Shown: positions 35,085-45,437 of the stretch, piece by piece | Layout: every line of letters begins with the position of its first letter | Position numbering within the stretch: position 1 is the stretch's first letter | Assembly (NCBI GenBank): GCA_963763365.1 | Contig: CAVXOE010000014.1 | Span: forward strand, 1-64,000 | Length of the DNA: 64,000 nucleotides | Direction of reading: 5' to 3' | From: VAZQ01 sp963763365 | Lineage (GTDB): Bacteria > Pseudomonadota > Alphaproteobacteria > Rhizobiales > Xanthobacteraceae | Made by a program: the position numbers and the translations under genes | The notes under the pieces: generated by a model | What the model saw: the letters and a program-made list of their open reading frames with translations, nothing else | Told to the model about the DNA's origin: nothing | The model's database searches: none

Positions 35085-36254
35085 ATGAAAAAAGTGTTGC
35101 TTGGGACGACCGCGCTCATGCTGCTGAGCGCGGCACCGGCTTTGCCGCAGCAGAAGACCGTCAAAATCGGCTTCATTTCCACCTTCAGCGGCCCGGTCGC
35201 GGCAATCGGCAACGATATGCGTAACTCGTTCGAGCTCGCGCTCGACCATCTCGGCCGCAAGATCGGCGGCATGCCGGTCGAGGTCATCTACGAGGACGAC
35301 CAGCTCAAGCCTGAGGTCGGCGTGCAGAAGACCCAGAAGCTGATCGAGTCCGACAAGGTGGACTTCATGGTCGGCTACATCTGGTCGAACGTGGCGCTCG
35401 CCTCGCTCAAGCCGCTGGTCGATTCCAAGACCATCACGTTCATCACCAACGCCGGCGCCTCGCAGATCGCTGGCGAGCTGTGCTCGCCGTATGTGTTCAC
35501 CACCTCCTGGAACAACGATCAGACCCCGCAGGCGGTCGGCCTCTACATGAATCAGAAGGGCGTCAAGACCGCCTTCCTGATCGGTCCGAACTATGCCGCC
35601 GGCAAGGACATGCTGGAAGGCGTGGCGTCGACCTTCAAGGGCCAGATCGTCGGCCGCGAGCTGACCCGCTGGCCGGATCAGCTCGACTTCTCGGCCGAAT
35701 TGTCGAAGGCGCGCGCCGCCAAGCCCGACGCCATTTTCGCATTCTATCCGGGCGGACCGGGCATCCAGTTCATCACGCAATACGCGCAGTCCGGACTCAA
35801 GGGCCAGATCCCGCTCTACACCGCGTTCACCATCGACGAATTGTCGCTCCCGCGGCTGAAGGATCTCGCCGTCGGCATCCCGGGCGCGCAGCAATGGGTC
35901 AACGACCTGCCGAACGAGGCCAACAAGAAGTTCGTCGCCGACTACATCAGCAAATACAAGTCTCGGCCGTCGTTCTACGGGGCGCAGACCTACGATGCCG
36001 CGACGCTGCTCGACAGCGCGCTGAAGGCCACCAAAGGCAACACGACCGACAAGGAAGCGTTGCGCAAGGCGATCGAAAAGGCCGACTTCAAGTCGGTGCG
36101 CGGCAACTTCAAGTTCGGACCCAACCATATCCCGATCCAGAACTTCTACCTGCAGGATGTGGTGAAGCAGGGTGACGACTACGTGCTCAAGACCGTCGCC
36201 ACCATTGTGGAGAACGACCAGGACAAGCACGTCGGCAAGTGCCCGATGAAGTGA
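35085..36254 (+). CDS. ABC transporter substrate-binding protein (LivK-type)
   Basis: 389-residue periplasmic protein: signal peptide MKKVLLGTTALMLLSAAPAL, then the type I periplasmic-binding fold of the branched-chain amino acid / aromatic acid group (VKIGFISTFSGPVAAIGNDM, VEVIYEDDQLKPEVGVQKTQ, LIESDKVDFMVGYIWSNVAL, FLIGPNYAAGKDMLEGVAST, FAFYPGGPGIQFITQYAQSG). RBS AGGATG lies about 9 bases before the ATG. It is the first gene of a complete Liv-type importer and faces away from UbiD. Many such proteins in this bacterial group bind benzoate-like or other organic acids rather than leucine; the ligand cannot be read from the sequence. Confidence 0.92.
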   Translation: MKKVLLGTTALMLLSAAPALPQQKTVKIGFISTFSGPVAAIGNDMRNSFELALDHLGRKIGGMPVEVIYEDDQLKPEVGVQKTQKLIESDKVDFMVGYIWSNVALASLKPLVDSKTITFITNAGASQIAGELCSPYVFTTSWNNDQTPQAVGLYMNQKGVKTAFLIGPNYAAGKDMLEGVASTFKGQIVGRELTRWPDQLDFSAELSKARAAKPDAIFAFYPGGPGIQFITQYAQSGLKGQIPLYTAFTIDELSLPRLKDLAVGIPGAQQWVNDLPNEANKKFVADYISKYKSRPSFYGAQTYDAATLLDSALKATKGNTTDKEALRKAIEKADFKSVRGNFKFGPNHIPIQNFYLQDVVKQGDDYVLKTVATIVENDQDKHVGKCPMK

Positions 36255-36300
36255 TCGGCAACTCGGTGGCCGAACTGGTTCGGCTGGTGCCGCAAGTTAC

Positions 36301-36458
36301 CCTCCCCCCGCGAAGCGGTGGGGAGGGTCGGCGACGCAAGCGAAGCGAGCGAGCCGGGTGGGGGGACGGCCTTTAGAAGTCGAGTAGTTTACAGCGTCCA
36401 CGCTTGCCGACCTGAGCCCCCCACCCCTGACCCCTCCCCACCGCTTCGCGGGGGGAGG
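36301..36458. repeat. Long palindromic intergenic repeat
   Basis: CCTCCCCCCGCGAAGCGGTG (36301-36320, continuing to 36326) and its perfect reverse complement (36433-36458) form 26-bp arms. Between them are further complementary pieces (GCAAGCGAAGCG, CGCTTGC; GGTGGGGGG, CCCCCCACC). This is a dispersed palindromic element of the type scattered in Hyphomicrobiales chromosomes. It lies between the solute-binding-protein gene and the permease genes, where it could act as an mRNA processing or attenuation signal, giving more binding protein than permease. The last bases of the window (63985-64000) look like the start of another copy. Confidence 0.85.
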
Positions 36459-36576
36459 GGAACCCTAGCGTCTTCGCTTGGTGTCGGTGTTAGACAGACG
36501 GCACGGTGTGCTTGATCCGTGTTGGTATTCGCTGGCCCGGCCTTTGCTTTTTGTGGCGGGAGGGGAAACGAGGGCC

Positions 36577-37494
36577 ATGCTCTATTTCATTGAGCAATGT
36601 CTCAACGGCATCCAGTTGGGCATGCTGCTGTTTCTGCTGGCGGCGGGCCTGACGCTGATCTTCGGCATCATGGATCTGGTCAACCTGGCGCACGGCTCGC
36701 TCTATATGATCGGCGCCTATTTCGCCGCCACCTTCGCGGCGGTCACCGGAAGCTTCATCGCCGGCGCGGTGCTGGCGCTGATCGCGACGCTTGTGGTCGG
36801 CATGGCGGTCGAGGTCATCGCCATCCGTCCATTGTACGGTCGCGACCACCTGGACCACGTGCTCGGCACGTTCGGGCTTCTGCTGTTCTTCAACGAACTG
36901 GTGCGGCTGATCTGGGGGCCGGCCGGCATGACACTGCCGCTGCCGAGCGAAATGCTCACCGCCGTTCAGGTGCTCCCCGGCATCTACTATCCGCTTTATC
37001 GCCTGGTCATCATCGGGGCGACGCTGGTGGTTGCGCTGCTGCTCTATATCCTGGTGATGCGCACACGTATCGGCATGCTGATCCGAGCCGGCGCCTCGAA
37101 CCGCGAGATGGTGGGCGCGCTCGGTATCAACATCAAGCTGCTCTATACGCTGATCTTCGGACTGGGCGCCGCGCTCGCGGGCTTCGCCGGCCTGATGCGG
37201 GCGCCGATCTCGTTCGTGCAGATCGGCATGGGCGAAGACATCCTCATCCTCGCGTTCGTGGTGATCATCATCGGCGGCATCGGCTCGATCCGCGGCGCGC
37301 TGGTCGCCTCCATCATCGTCGGTCTCATCGACACCATCGGGCGCGCGTTCCTGCCCGATCTGGTGCGTCACTTCGTGAGCTATAGCGCCGGATCGAGCGC
37401 AGGGCCGGCGCTGTCCTCGATGCTGATCTACGCCTTGATGGCACTTGTGCTGGTGTTCAGGCCGGAAGGTCTTTTCCCGGCGTCGAGCAAATGA
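36577..37494 (+). CDS. Branched-chain amino acid-type ABC transporter permease (LivH-like)
   Basis: 305-residue permease starting MLYFIEQCLNGIQLGMLLFL. Eight or more helices, with the LivH hallmarks LTLIFGIMDLVNLAHGSLYM, YPLYRLVIIGATLVVALLLY, TRIGMLIRAGASNREMVGAL, GINIKLLYTLIFGLGAALAG and GGIGSIRGALVASIIVGLID. The start at 36577 follows GGGAGGGG and excludes a hydrophilic upstream extension. The stop overlaps the LivM start (ATGA). It pairs with LivM to form the membrane channel. Confidence 0.92.
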   Translation: MLYFIEQCLNGIQLGMLLFLLAAGLTLIFGIMDLVNLAHGSLYMIGAYFAATFAAVTGSFIAGAVLALIATLVVGMAVEVIAIRPLYGRDHLDHVLGTFGLLLFFNELVRLIWGPAGMTLPLPSEMLTAVQVLPGIYYPLYRLVIIGATLVVALLLYILVMRTRIGMLIRAGASNREMVGALGINIKLLYTLIFGLGAALAGFAGLMRAPISFVQIGMGEDILILAFVVIIIGGIGSIRGALVASIIVGLIDTIGRAFLPDLVRHFVSYSAGSSAGPALSSMLIYALMALVLVFRPEGLFPASSK

Positions 37495-38478
37495 GCGCGC
37501 TTGTGGCACCGCGCTCTGTGTTCGTGACGGCCCTGCTGGTGTTCCTGGCGCTCATCCCGGCCTATTGCGCCTACACCGGCAACTACTTTCTGATGTCGCT
37601 GTTCACGCGCATCGTCATCCTGGCGCTGGCATCGGTGAGCCTCAACCTCATCATGGGCTACGGCGGCATGGTGAGCTTCGGCCATGCCGCCTATCTGGGG
37701 ATCGGCGGTTATGCGGTCGGCATCCTCGCGAAGGAAGGCATCACCTCGGGCTTCGTGCAGTGGCCGGTCGCTCTCCTTGCTTCGGGGCTGTTCGCGCTCG
37801 GCGTCGGCGCGCTGTCGCTGCGCACGCGCGGCGTCTATTTCATCATGATCACGCTCGCTTTTGCGCAGATGATCTACTACGTGGCGATCGGGCTCGACCG
37901 CTACGGCGGCGACGACGGGCTCACCATCCGCACGCGCAGCCAGTTCGACGGCCTGATCAATCTCGGCAACCGCGTCGTGTTCTATTATTTCTGCCTCGCC
38001 GTGCTGCTGGCCGCGACCTACTTCACCTGGCGGCTGGTCAATTCGCGGTTCGGCATGGTGATCCAGGGCGCGCGCTCGAACGACCGGCGCATGCGCGCGA
38101 TCGGGTTCCCGACCTACCGCTACCGGCTCGCCTGTTTCGTCATCGCCGGGGTCATGTGCGGGCTGGCCGGCGCGCTGCTGGCCAATCACACCGAATTCAT
38201 CAGCCCGGCCACCATGCACTGGACGCGTTCCGGCGACCTCATCGTCATGGTGGTGCTCGGCGGCATGGCGTCGACCTTCGGTCCGCTAATGGGCGCGGTG
38301 GCACTGCTGGTGCTGGAAGAGGCCTTGCCCGCCCTCATCCGCATCGCAACCCACCCGTTCCTGGGCGACGGGGCGGTGCGGGTCGCCGAATACTGGCAGA
38401 TCGTGCTCGGCCCGCTGTTCCTATTGGTCGTTCTGTATGCGCGCGGCGGCATCGACGGCTTGTTCGGGAGGGGGCGCG

Positions 38479-38486
<8 letters not shown>
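37491..38486 (+). CDS. Branched-chain amino acid-type ABC transporter permease (LivM-like)
   Basis: 331 residues starting MSALVAPRSVFVTALLVFLA. Hallmarks of LivM: LASVSLNLIMGYGGMVSFGH, AAYLGIGGYAVGILAKEG, ALSLRTRGVYFIMITLAFAQ, NSRFGMVIQGARSNDRRMRA, GFPTYRYRLACFVIAGVMCG and LGGMASTFGPLMGAVALLVL. It is translationally coupled to LivH (4-base overlap) and overlaps the LivG-like start by 8 bases. Second subunit of the membrane channel. Confidence 0.92.
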
Positions 38487-39949
<1,463 letters not shown>

Positions 39950-40136
39950 TAGCGGCCACACCCCTTCAGAAAGGCGCGGCCGAACGGCGGGATTCGCACC
40001 GACTCGCGGGCCGAACGTAACAATTCTCTTACCAAAAATGCCACGCCCGGCAGGTAGATAGGGGCGGCGGCCAAATCGTAACCAAATGGTAACCGGAGTC
40101 GTTTCCAATTCGTGAACGGCGAATTGGGGATTTGCG

Positions 40137-41081
40137 ATGGGCAAGCACGAAAGTGTTGAGGGTATCGAGGATCAGGTGCAGACGCTGGTGCCGCCCAGCG
40201 AGGCGCCTCCGACGGCGCCCAGCATGATCGACAGGGGAGCCGGCGTGGAGCCCACCCGGATGGCGCTTGCCGCGATCGAGGCGCTCAAGATCGAGCCGCC
40301 GACGGGCGAGGCGCCGCGCATCGCATTATCGGGCATCGCATCGATGCCGCGCTTTACGGCGCCGCCGTCCGGAGAAATCCGGCTCGACGCCATGCCGGCC
40401 GAGGCCCCAGAAGCCGCAGCCGAGGCCATGGCAGAGGCGGAGTCGGCGCACGAGGCCGCCGAGCAGTCACCGCGGCGCGTCAGCGCCTTCACCATGATGG
40501 CGGCATCGCTCGCGGCGGCCGCCGCGGTCGGCGCTATGATCGGCGCCGTCGTGGCCTCCGGCATTGCACGTCCCACGCCGGTGGCGTCGGCCCCGGGCAT
40601 CGGCATTGAAGCCGTGAACGCCCTCAAGGAGCAGGTGGTGCAGGCGCGGGTCGAACTCGCGGCCCTGAAGTCCAACATCGACGCCGGCCATCGCAGCGCG
40701 AACCAGCAGTTCACCCGCATCGCCGAGCGGGTCGAGCGCATGGAGCGCACGCAGGCGGAGCCGGTCGCCAAGCTCAGCAAGGCGGTCGACTCGCTCGAGA
40801 AGGTGCGCCGCGCCGAATTGGCCTTGCATGCCGATGCGACCGGCACGATCACGCCGCCGCAACCGGTCGGCGCTCCGCCGGCGAAGCTCGGCAACGTCGA
40901 GGGATGGGTGCTGCGTGACGTTCATCGCGGCACGGCGTTCATCGAGGGCCGCATGGGCATCATCGAAGTCGATCAGGGCGACATGGTGCCGGGGCTCGGC
41001 CGCGTGGAGGCGATCCGCAAGCAGGACGGCAAGTGGGTCGTGGTCACGTCGAAAGGCCTGATCGTTCCTCCGCCGAAGTAA
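40137..41081 (+). CDS. Hypothetical single-pass membrane protein with coiled coil
   Basis: 314 residues. The first 115 are Pro/Ala/Glu-rich and low-complexity. One membrane helix (MMAASLAAAAAVGAMIGAVV, about residues 118-142) precedes a coiled coil (VNALKEQVVQARVELAALKS, FTRIAERVERMERTQAEPVA). The C-terminal 70 residues form a compact domain: NVEGWVLRDVHRGTAFIEGR, MGIIEVDQGDMVPGLGRVEA, IRKQDGKWVVVTSKGLI. This architecture is typical of conserved alphaproteobacterial envelope proteins without an assigned function; the C-terminal module looks like the Bradyrhizobium-type pilus/secretion-associated beta domain only in shape. Preceded by a 187-base gap rich in A/T. Confidence 0.7.
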   Translation: MGKHESVEGIEDQVQTLVPPSEAPPTAPSMIDRGAGVEPTRMALAAIEALKIEPPTGEAPRIALSGIASMPRFTAPPSGEIRLDAMPAEAPEAAAEAMAEAESAHEAAEQSPRRVSAFTMMAASLAAAAAVGAMIGAVVASGIARPTPVASAPGIGIEAVNALKEQVVQARVELAALKSNIDAGHRSANQQFTRIAERVERMERTQAEPVAKLSKAVDSLEKVRRAELALHADATGTITPPQPVGAPPAKLGNVEGWVLRDVHRGTAFIEGRMGIIEVDQGDMVPGLGRVEAIRKQDGKWVVVTSKGLIVPPPK

Positions 41082-41163
41082 TTCGGCTTCTACGCATTCC
41101 ATCTCCGGTCGTCCCCGCGTAAGCGGTGGGCGTGCACATTCTTGCGCCGCTGAGTTCACGGTC

Positions 41164-41271
41164 CTCATGCTGAGGAGCCGTGCGGAGCGCGGCGTCTCGA
41201 AGCATGGCCGCAAGTTCGGTATTCGCCGCCATCCTCGAGACGCGGACTTCGTCCGCTCCTCAGAATGAGGC
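41164..41271. repeat. Palindromic intergenic repeat pair
   Basis: CTGAGGAGC...GTCTCGA (41170-41200) is matched in inverted order by TCGAGAC...GCTCCTCAG (41234-41263), with CTCATGC and GAATGAG at the outer ends. This is the CTCATGGTGAGGAGC-type dispersed repeat of Bradyrhizobiaceae and relatives. It lies just before the metallo-hydrolase gene. Confidence 0.8.
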
Positions 41272-41375
41272 CGCGCACGCTGGCACGCCCGGTGGCGCCA
41301 CACCCGATTCCGTGGCACATTTCATATACGAGGGGTGCCGGCCCCGATTTGCTTCCCCGCAGAAGGAAGGTTGGG

Positions 41376-42225
41376 ATGTCCGGACTTGCATTTCTGTCAC
41401 GCGCCGTGCTCGCCGCCGTCGCGGCATTTGCGGCGAGCGAGATCGGGGCGTTCGAGCGCGTGCAGACGCCGCCCGCCGCCAAGCCCGAAATGGTGGAGAA
41501 CTGCCCGGGCCTCGTCGCCTCGCAGCGTCCGCGCGTCATTCCGGCGAACCTGCGGCTTGCACTCGCCTCCGATCAGGTGCGCATCACCTACGCGGGCCAC
41601 TCGACCTTCCTGATCGAGAGCCCGCAGCTTGTGCGCGTCGGCACCGACTACAACGACTATGTGCGTACGCCCGTCGTGCCTGACATCATCACCATGAACC
41701 ACGCGCACACCACCCACTACACCGACCGGCCCGATCCTTCGATCCGGCACGTGCTGCGCGGCTGGGGGCCGACGCCGGACGCAGCCGGCGCGCCATGACA
41801 TCACCTACAAGGACGTGCGCGTGCGCAATGTGCCGACCAATATCCGCAACTGGTCGGGCGGCACCGAGCGGCACGGCAACTCGATCTTCATCTACGAGAT
41901 GGCCAACATGTGCATCGCGCATCTCGGCCACCTGCATCACACGCTCAACCAGCAGCAGCTCAACGAGATCGGCCGCGTCGATGTCGTGTTCGTCCCGGTC
42001 GACGGCAACATGACGCTCGATCTCGAAGGCATGTTCGAGGTGCTGACCTCGCTCAAGGCGCCGCTGATGATCCCGATGCACTATTTCAGCACCTATACGC
42101 TGCACCGGTTCCTGGAGCGTGCCAAGCAGAGCTGGACGGTGGAGATGAGCGAGATTCCCTCGACGGTGGTCTCAAAGACCAGCCTGCCGACGACCCCAAA
42201 GGTGCAGGTCCTGCCGGGGCATTAG
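41376..42225 (+). CDS. Metallo-beta-lactamase-fold hydrolase, one frameshift
   Basis: About 282 residues. The start MSGLAFLSRAVLAAVAAFAA (41376) is a signal peptide or anchor. The body is a UlaG-like MBL-fold domain: RITYAGHSTFLIESPQLVRV, PDIITMNHAHTTHYTDRPDP (the HxHxxH-type metal motif), then after an extra G near 41785, DITYKDVRVRNVPTNIRNWS, MCIAHLGHLHHTLNQQQLNE, VFVPVDGNMTLDLEGMFEVL and PLMIPMHYFSTYTLHRFLER. Removing the extra base joins DAAARHDITYK perfectly. Export to the periplasm is likely. The substrate is unknown. Confidence 0.85.
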
Positions 42226-42619
42226 AGCGCATAGCTCCCGATCGTTCGGTCGCAGATTGCTCGCCAAATTTCGCATCGCCGCCGACTTCGTTGCGGGGAC
42301 GAAACGGCGCGATCGGTTCTGCTGTCTCGTCGCCAACGACGGTGCGGAATTGAACGCCGCGCCAGCACCTCGCTGTGACAATCCGGCAACTTCTCGTCGG
42401 CAATCGGCACGACGGACGGGTTCTCCACAAGCGTTACGGCCGCGCGTCGATTGATTGCGGCGCAAACATGTCAGGTAATGGCTGTGCTCGGGGAATGTCT
42501 TCGGCGAGGCTTCTGGCTGCCGCTTTGGCAAGGCAGGTTTGGCACAGCGAACCCGCGTTCGCTGCGCGATACCGGCGTGCCTTGCGGAGGCAAGCGAGTG
42601 CATGCGTGTGGGGGAGGGT
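42226..42619. other. Intergenic stretch before the L,D-transpeptidase
   Basis: About 390 bases with no supported gene. It has GC-rich self-complementary pieces near 42545-42600 but no clear terminator or RNA gene. Confidence 0.4.
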
Positions 42620-43772
42620 ATGCGCGCATCGTCTCGATATCTTTGGATCATTGCGCTCGCCGTCATGGCGTCTCCCGCCGTTGCCGAGACCGCGGCGGTG
42701 GGCGAAACGAATTCGGATATCGACGCGGTCTGCCGAATTCCATTCGAAAAGCTGAAGGATCCGAAAACCGGAGCATTCTTCCCGCTGTCCGCCGCGCTCA
42801 ATGAGGGCGGCAAGATTTCGGAGAAGCTGCGTCAACGCTACATCGTCGCCGATCTGAGTTCGACGGACGAAGATGGCAATTGCCGCGGAGTGAATGAGAA
42901 ATTCACACCCGTGGACGAACTGAGCGAGTTTCCGCGGCTGCGGGCGATCGCGGCGGTGCGCAAGGCAGATGTCGCCTCCTTGGCGAAGGAAAGCGTCGAA
43001 TCGCTCCTCGCTTCTGAAGCCGACGCCAAGCGACTCCGCGGGTCTCGCGCTGGAGCTTGAGGATCTGCAGAACTATCTCCAGCAAGTCGATCGCTACAAG
43101 ACTGCGCCCGTCGTCAAGCCTGCCGTCGTCAACGGATACTGCGTGGGACAGAGCTTGAGCTTCTGCGAAATCGTCGACGGGAAACCGAAGCTGGTCTACA
43201 GCTTCGTGACATCGTCGAGCAAATGGACGCCGCCGCTGAATCGCTATTACGCGCCCGTCAACTTCATCAAATCGCGGAACTGGAGTTCGGATCGCAGATA
43301 CACCCCTGTCGATGCCCGCCGCGATGAACGGATGGGCGGCGGCAGCGCGAGGATCGTTCCTTTCGCCAATGGCGGCAATCCGATCGAGATGCCGAACTTC
43401 CTGCATTTCCTGCCCGAGGCTGGCTACTCGGGCGAGACTGCGAACGGCATCCATCAGATTGCCGGCGGTCTCGATTCCGGCGGAATGTTCGGAGCTCCAG
43501 TGAGCCTCGGGTGCATCCGTCTCAACAAATACCAAGCCAAGCTGGCGCGCTGGTGGACCCCGACCGGGGCGAAGTTCTTCGTGCATTTCGAGCCGAATCG
43601 CTATCGCACGTTCGGCGTTGCGGCCACCGGCAAGGCCAGGGGATTCCAGGCACCGCGGCCTGTCGACGAAGTCGAGACCGCCGCGATCACGCGGAAGCCA
43701 GAACCTCGGAGCGCCCCGAGCCGTCAGAAGGCGGCGGCGTTTAACATCTTTTCGTTCGTATTCGGGCGCTGA
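42620..43772 (+). CDS. L,D-transpeptidase family protein (YkuD domain), one frameshift
   Basis: About 383 residues. The start MRASSRYLWIIALAVMASPA (42620, behind GGGGGAGG) gives a signal peptide. The N-terminal half has no known fold (CRIPFEKLKDPKTGAFFPLS, RYIVADLSSTDEDGNCRGVN). An extra base near 43035 shifts the frame; the catalytic part continues NGYCVGQSLSFCEIVDGKPK, FANGGNPIEMPNFLHFLPEA, ANGIHQIAGGL (His) and SLGCIRLNKYQAK (the SxGCIR motif with catalytic Cys). Such enzymes make 3-3 peptidoglycan crosslinks or attach proteins to peptidoglycan in the periplasm. The Pro/Arg-rich tail (EPRSAPSRQKAAA) ends in a hydrophobic FNIFSFVFGR. Confidence 0.85.
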
Positions 43773-43834
43773 TGAACTGCGCGCTACCTGCTGCGCCCGT
43801 GGACTGTCGTGGAAGTCGATCAGGTATCTCTGTC

Positions 43835-43984
43835 CTAGCCGTGCCCGAAGCTGAGCCAGATCGCGCCCAGCGCCACCACGGCCAGCACTGTGCTTACGCT
43901 CAGTACCACCAGGACCGGGCGATCCAGAAAGCCCGCGCGGGCCTCGACCGCGGATTCAACCTGATGGCCTGCTTCTGTATTCAT
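43835..43984 (-). CDS. Small single-pass membrane protein
   Basis: 49 residues: MNTEAGHQVESAVEARAGFL, DRPVLVVLSVSTVLAVVALG, ending AIWLSFGHG. One clear membrane helix (about residues 23-43). The ribosome-binding site GGGAGAAG lies 6 bases upstream of the ATG at 43984. Longer in-frame extension to 44557 is antisense to the Rieske gene and not real. Function unknown; divergent from the Rieske oxygenase operon. Confidence 0.65.
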   Translation of the reverse strand: MNTEAGHQVESAVEARAGFLDRPVLVVLSVSTVLAVVALGAIWLSFGHG

Positions 43985-44122
43985 CGCTGCTTCTCCCGAG
44001 TGCTTGTCACCCGTCAACGCGCCGGCCGCAGACCGGGTTCCCGTCCCTGACGCTGGCAAGCCCGGCCCCACATCCTGTAAGTTCCGCCCAAACGAGGTAC
44101 CGCGGACAGACGGACGAATTTC

Positions 44123-45436
44123 ATGCTGAGCACCGAGCAGAACGACCTGATCACCCGGACCGGACCGGGCACGCCCGCAGGCGCCCTGATGCGCCGCTAC
44201 TGGCAGCCGGCGGCACTGGTCGACGAGCTTGCCGGCAACCGCCCGGTGAAGCCTGTGCGCCTCCTCGGCGAGAATCTGGTGATGTTCCGCGACGGCGAGG
44301 GCCGCTACGGCCTGATCGAGCGCGGCTGTCCGCATCGCGGCACCGACCTCGCCAAAGGGCGGCTCGAAAACGCCGGCCTGCGCTGTGCGTTTCACGGCTG
44401 GCTGTTCGATGTGACCGGTCAGTGCCTCGAGACGCCGGCCGAGCCGGAGGGCAGCCGGATGTGCGCCAACATCAAACAGAAGGCCTATCCGGTGGCCGAG
44501 AAGAACGGCATCCTGTTTGCCTACCTCGGCGACGGCGAGCCGCCGGCGTTTCCGCATTTCGACTGCTTCGTTGCGCCGTCAACACATACCTTCGCGTTCA
44601 AGGGCCTCATCGACTGCAACTGGCTGCAGTCGCTCGAAGTCGGCATCGATCCGGCGCACACTTCGTTCCTGCACCGCTTTTTCCACGATGACACGTCGGG
44701 GGACACCTACGGGCGGCTGTTCCGCGACAAGTCGGCCGACTCCGACATGCCGATCACGCGCATCGTGCGCGAATTCACGCGGCCACAGATCGACGTCGAG
44801 CCGACCGACTTCGGCTTGCGCATTCTCACCACGCGGCGCCTGAGCGACGCCTCGACCCATATCCGGGTGACCAATCTCCTGTTCCCGCATGCCTTTCACA
44901 TTCCGCTCAGCCGCGAAATGACGATCACGCAATGGCACGTGCCGATCGACGACACGCGGCACTACTGGTACGCGATCTTCACCAGCTTCGGCGCGCCGGT
45001 CGACAAGGACGAGATGCGCCGCCAGCGGCTCGAGCTTTACGAATTGCCCGACTACATCCCGCGCAAGAACAAGAGCAACGACTACGGCTACGATCCGCAC
45101 GAGCAGGAGCACGCGACCTACACCGGCATGGGTGGCGACATCAACGTTCATGACCAGTGGGCCTGTGAATCGATGGGCTCGATCCAGGACCGCACGAGGG
45201 AACATCTCGGCCAATCCGACAAGGCGATCAGCGCCTACCGCCGCATTCTGCGCGGTGCCATCGCCGAGGCCGGCAACGGCGGCCGGCTACCGTTGGTGCT
45301 CGATGCATCGTCGGCAGCACGCTTCACCGGCCCGGCCGCCATCGACGGCATTGGCCCGACCGACGGCTGGGAGTCCTATTGGCAGAAGACGGACGCCGCG
45401 AGGCGCAAACAAGCGACCTGGGCGAACGGACACTGA
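44123..45436 (+). CDS. Rieske [2Fe-2S] aromatic ring-hydroxylating oxygenase, large subunit
   Basis: 437 residues. Rieske centre CPHRGTDLAKGR and LRCAFHGWLFD (two Cys, two His) at residues 70-95. The catalytic domain starts near residue 150; the mononuclear iron site is in LEVGIDPAHTSFLHRFFHDD. Overall pattern resembles the phthalate 4,5-dioxygenase / phenoxybenzoate dioxygenase oxygenase group, which takes electrons from a separate reductase. No reductase gene is adjacent. The next gene encodes a TctC-type solute-binding protein starting 2 bases later, so the pair may serve uptake and first oxidation of an aromatic acid; inference. Substrate unknown. Confidence 0.92.
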   Translation: MLSTEQNDLITRTGPGTPAGALMRRYWQPAALVDELAGNRPVKPVRLLGENLVMFRDGEGRYGLIERGCPHRGTDLAKGRLENAGLRCAFHGWLFDVTGQCLETPAEPEGSRMCANIKQKAYPVAEKNGILFAYLGDGEPPAFPHFDCFVAPSTHTFAFKGLIDCNWLQSLEVGIDPAHTSFLHRFFHDDTSGDTYGRLFRDKSADSDMPITRIVREFTRPQIDVEPTDFGLRILTTRRLSDASTHIRVTNLLFPHAFHIPLSREMTITQWHVPIDDTRHYWYAIFTSFGAPVDKDEMRRQRLELYELPDYIPRKNKSNDYGYDPHEQEHATYTGMGGDINVHDQWACESMGSIQDRTREHLGQSDKAISAYRRILRGAIAEAGNGGRLPLVLDASSAARFTGPAAIDGIGPTDGWESYWQKTDAARRKQATWANGH

Positions 45437-45437
45437 C

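Noticed and set aside
33358..35088. 576-codon plus-strand frame
   Set aside because: Antisense to UbiD; composition is that of a GC shadow.
34839..36230. 463-codon minus-strand frame
   Set aside because: Antisense to the LivK-type gene.
36490..37509. 339-codon minus-strand frame
   Set aside because: Antisense to the LivH-like permease; no coding character of its own.
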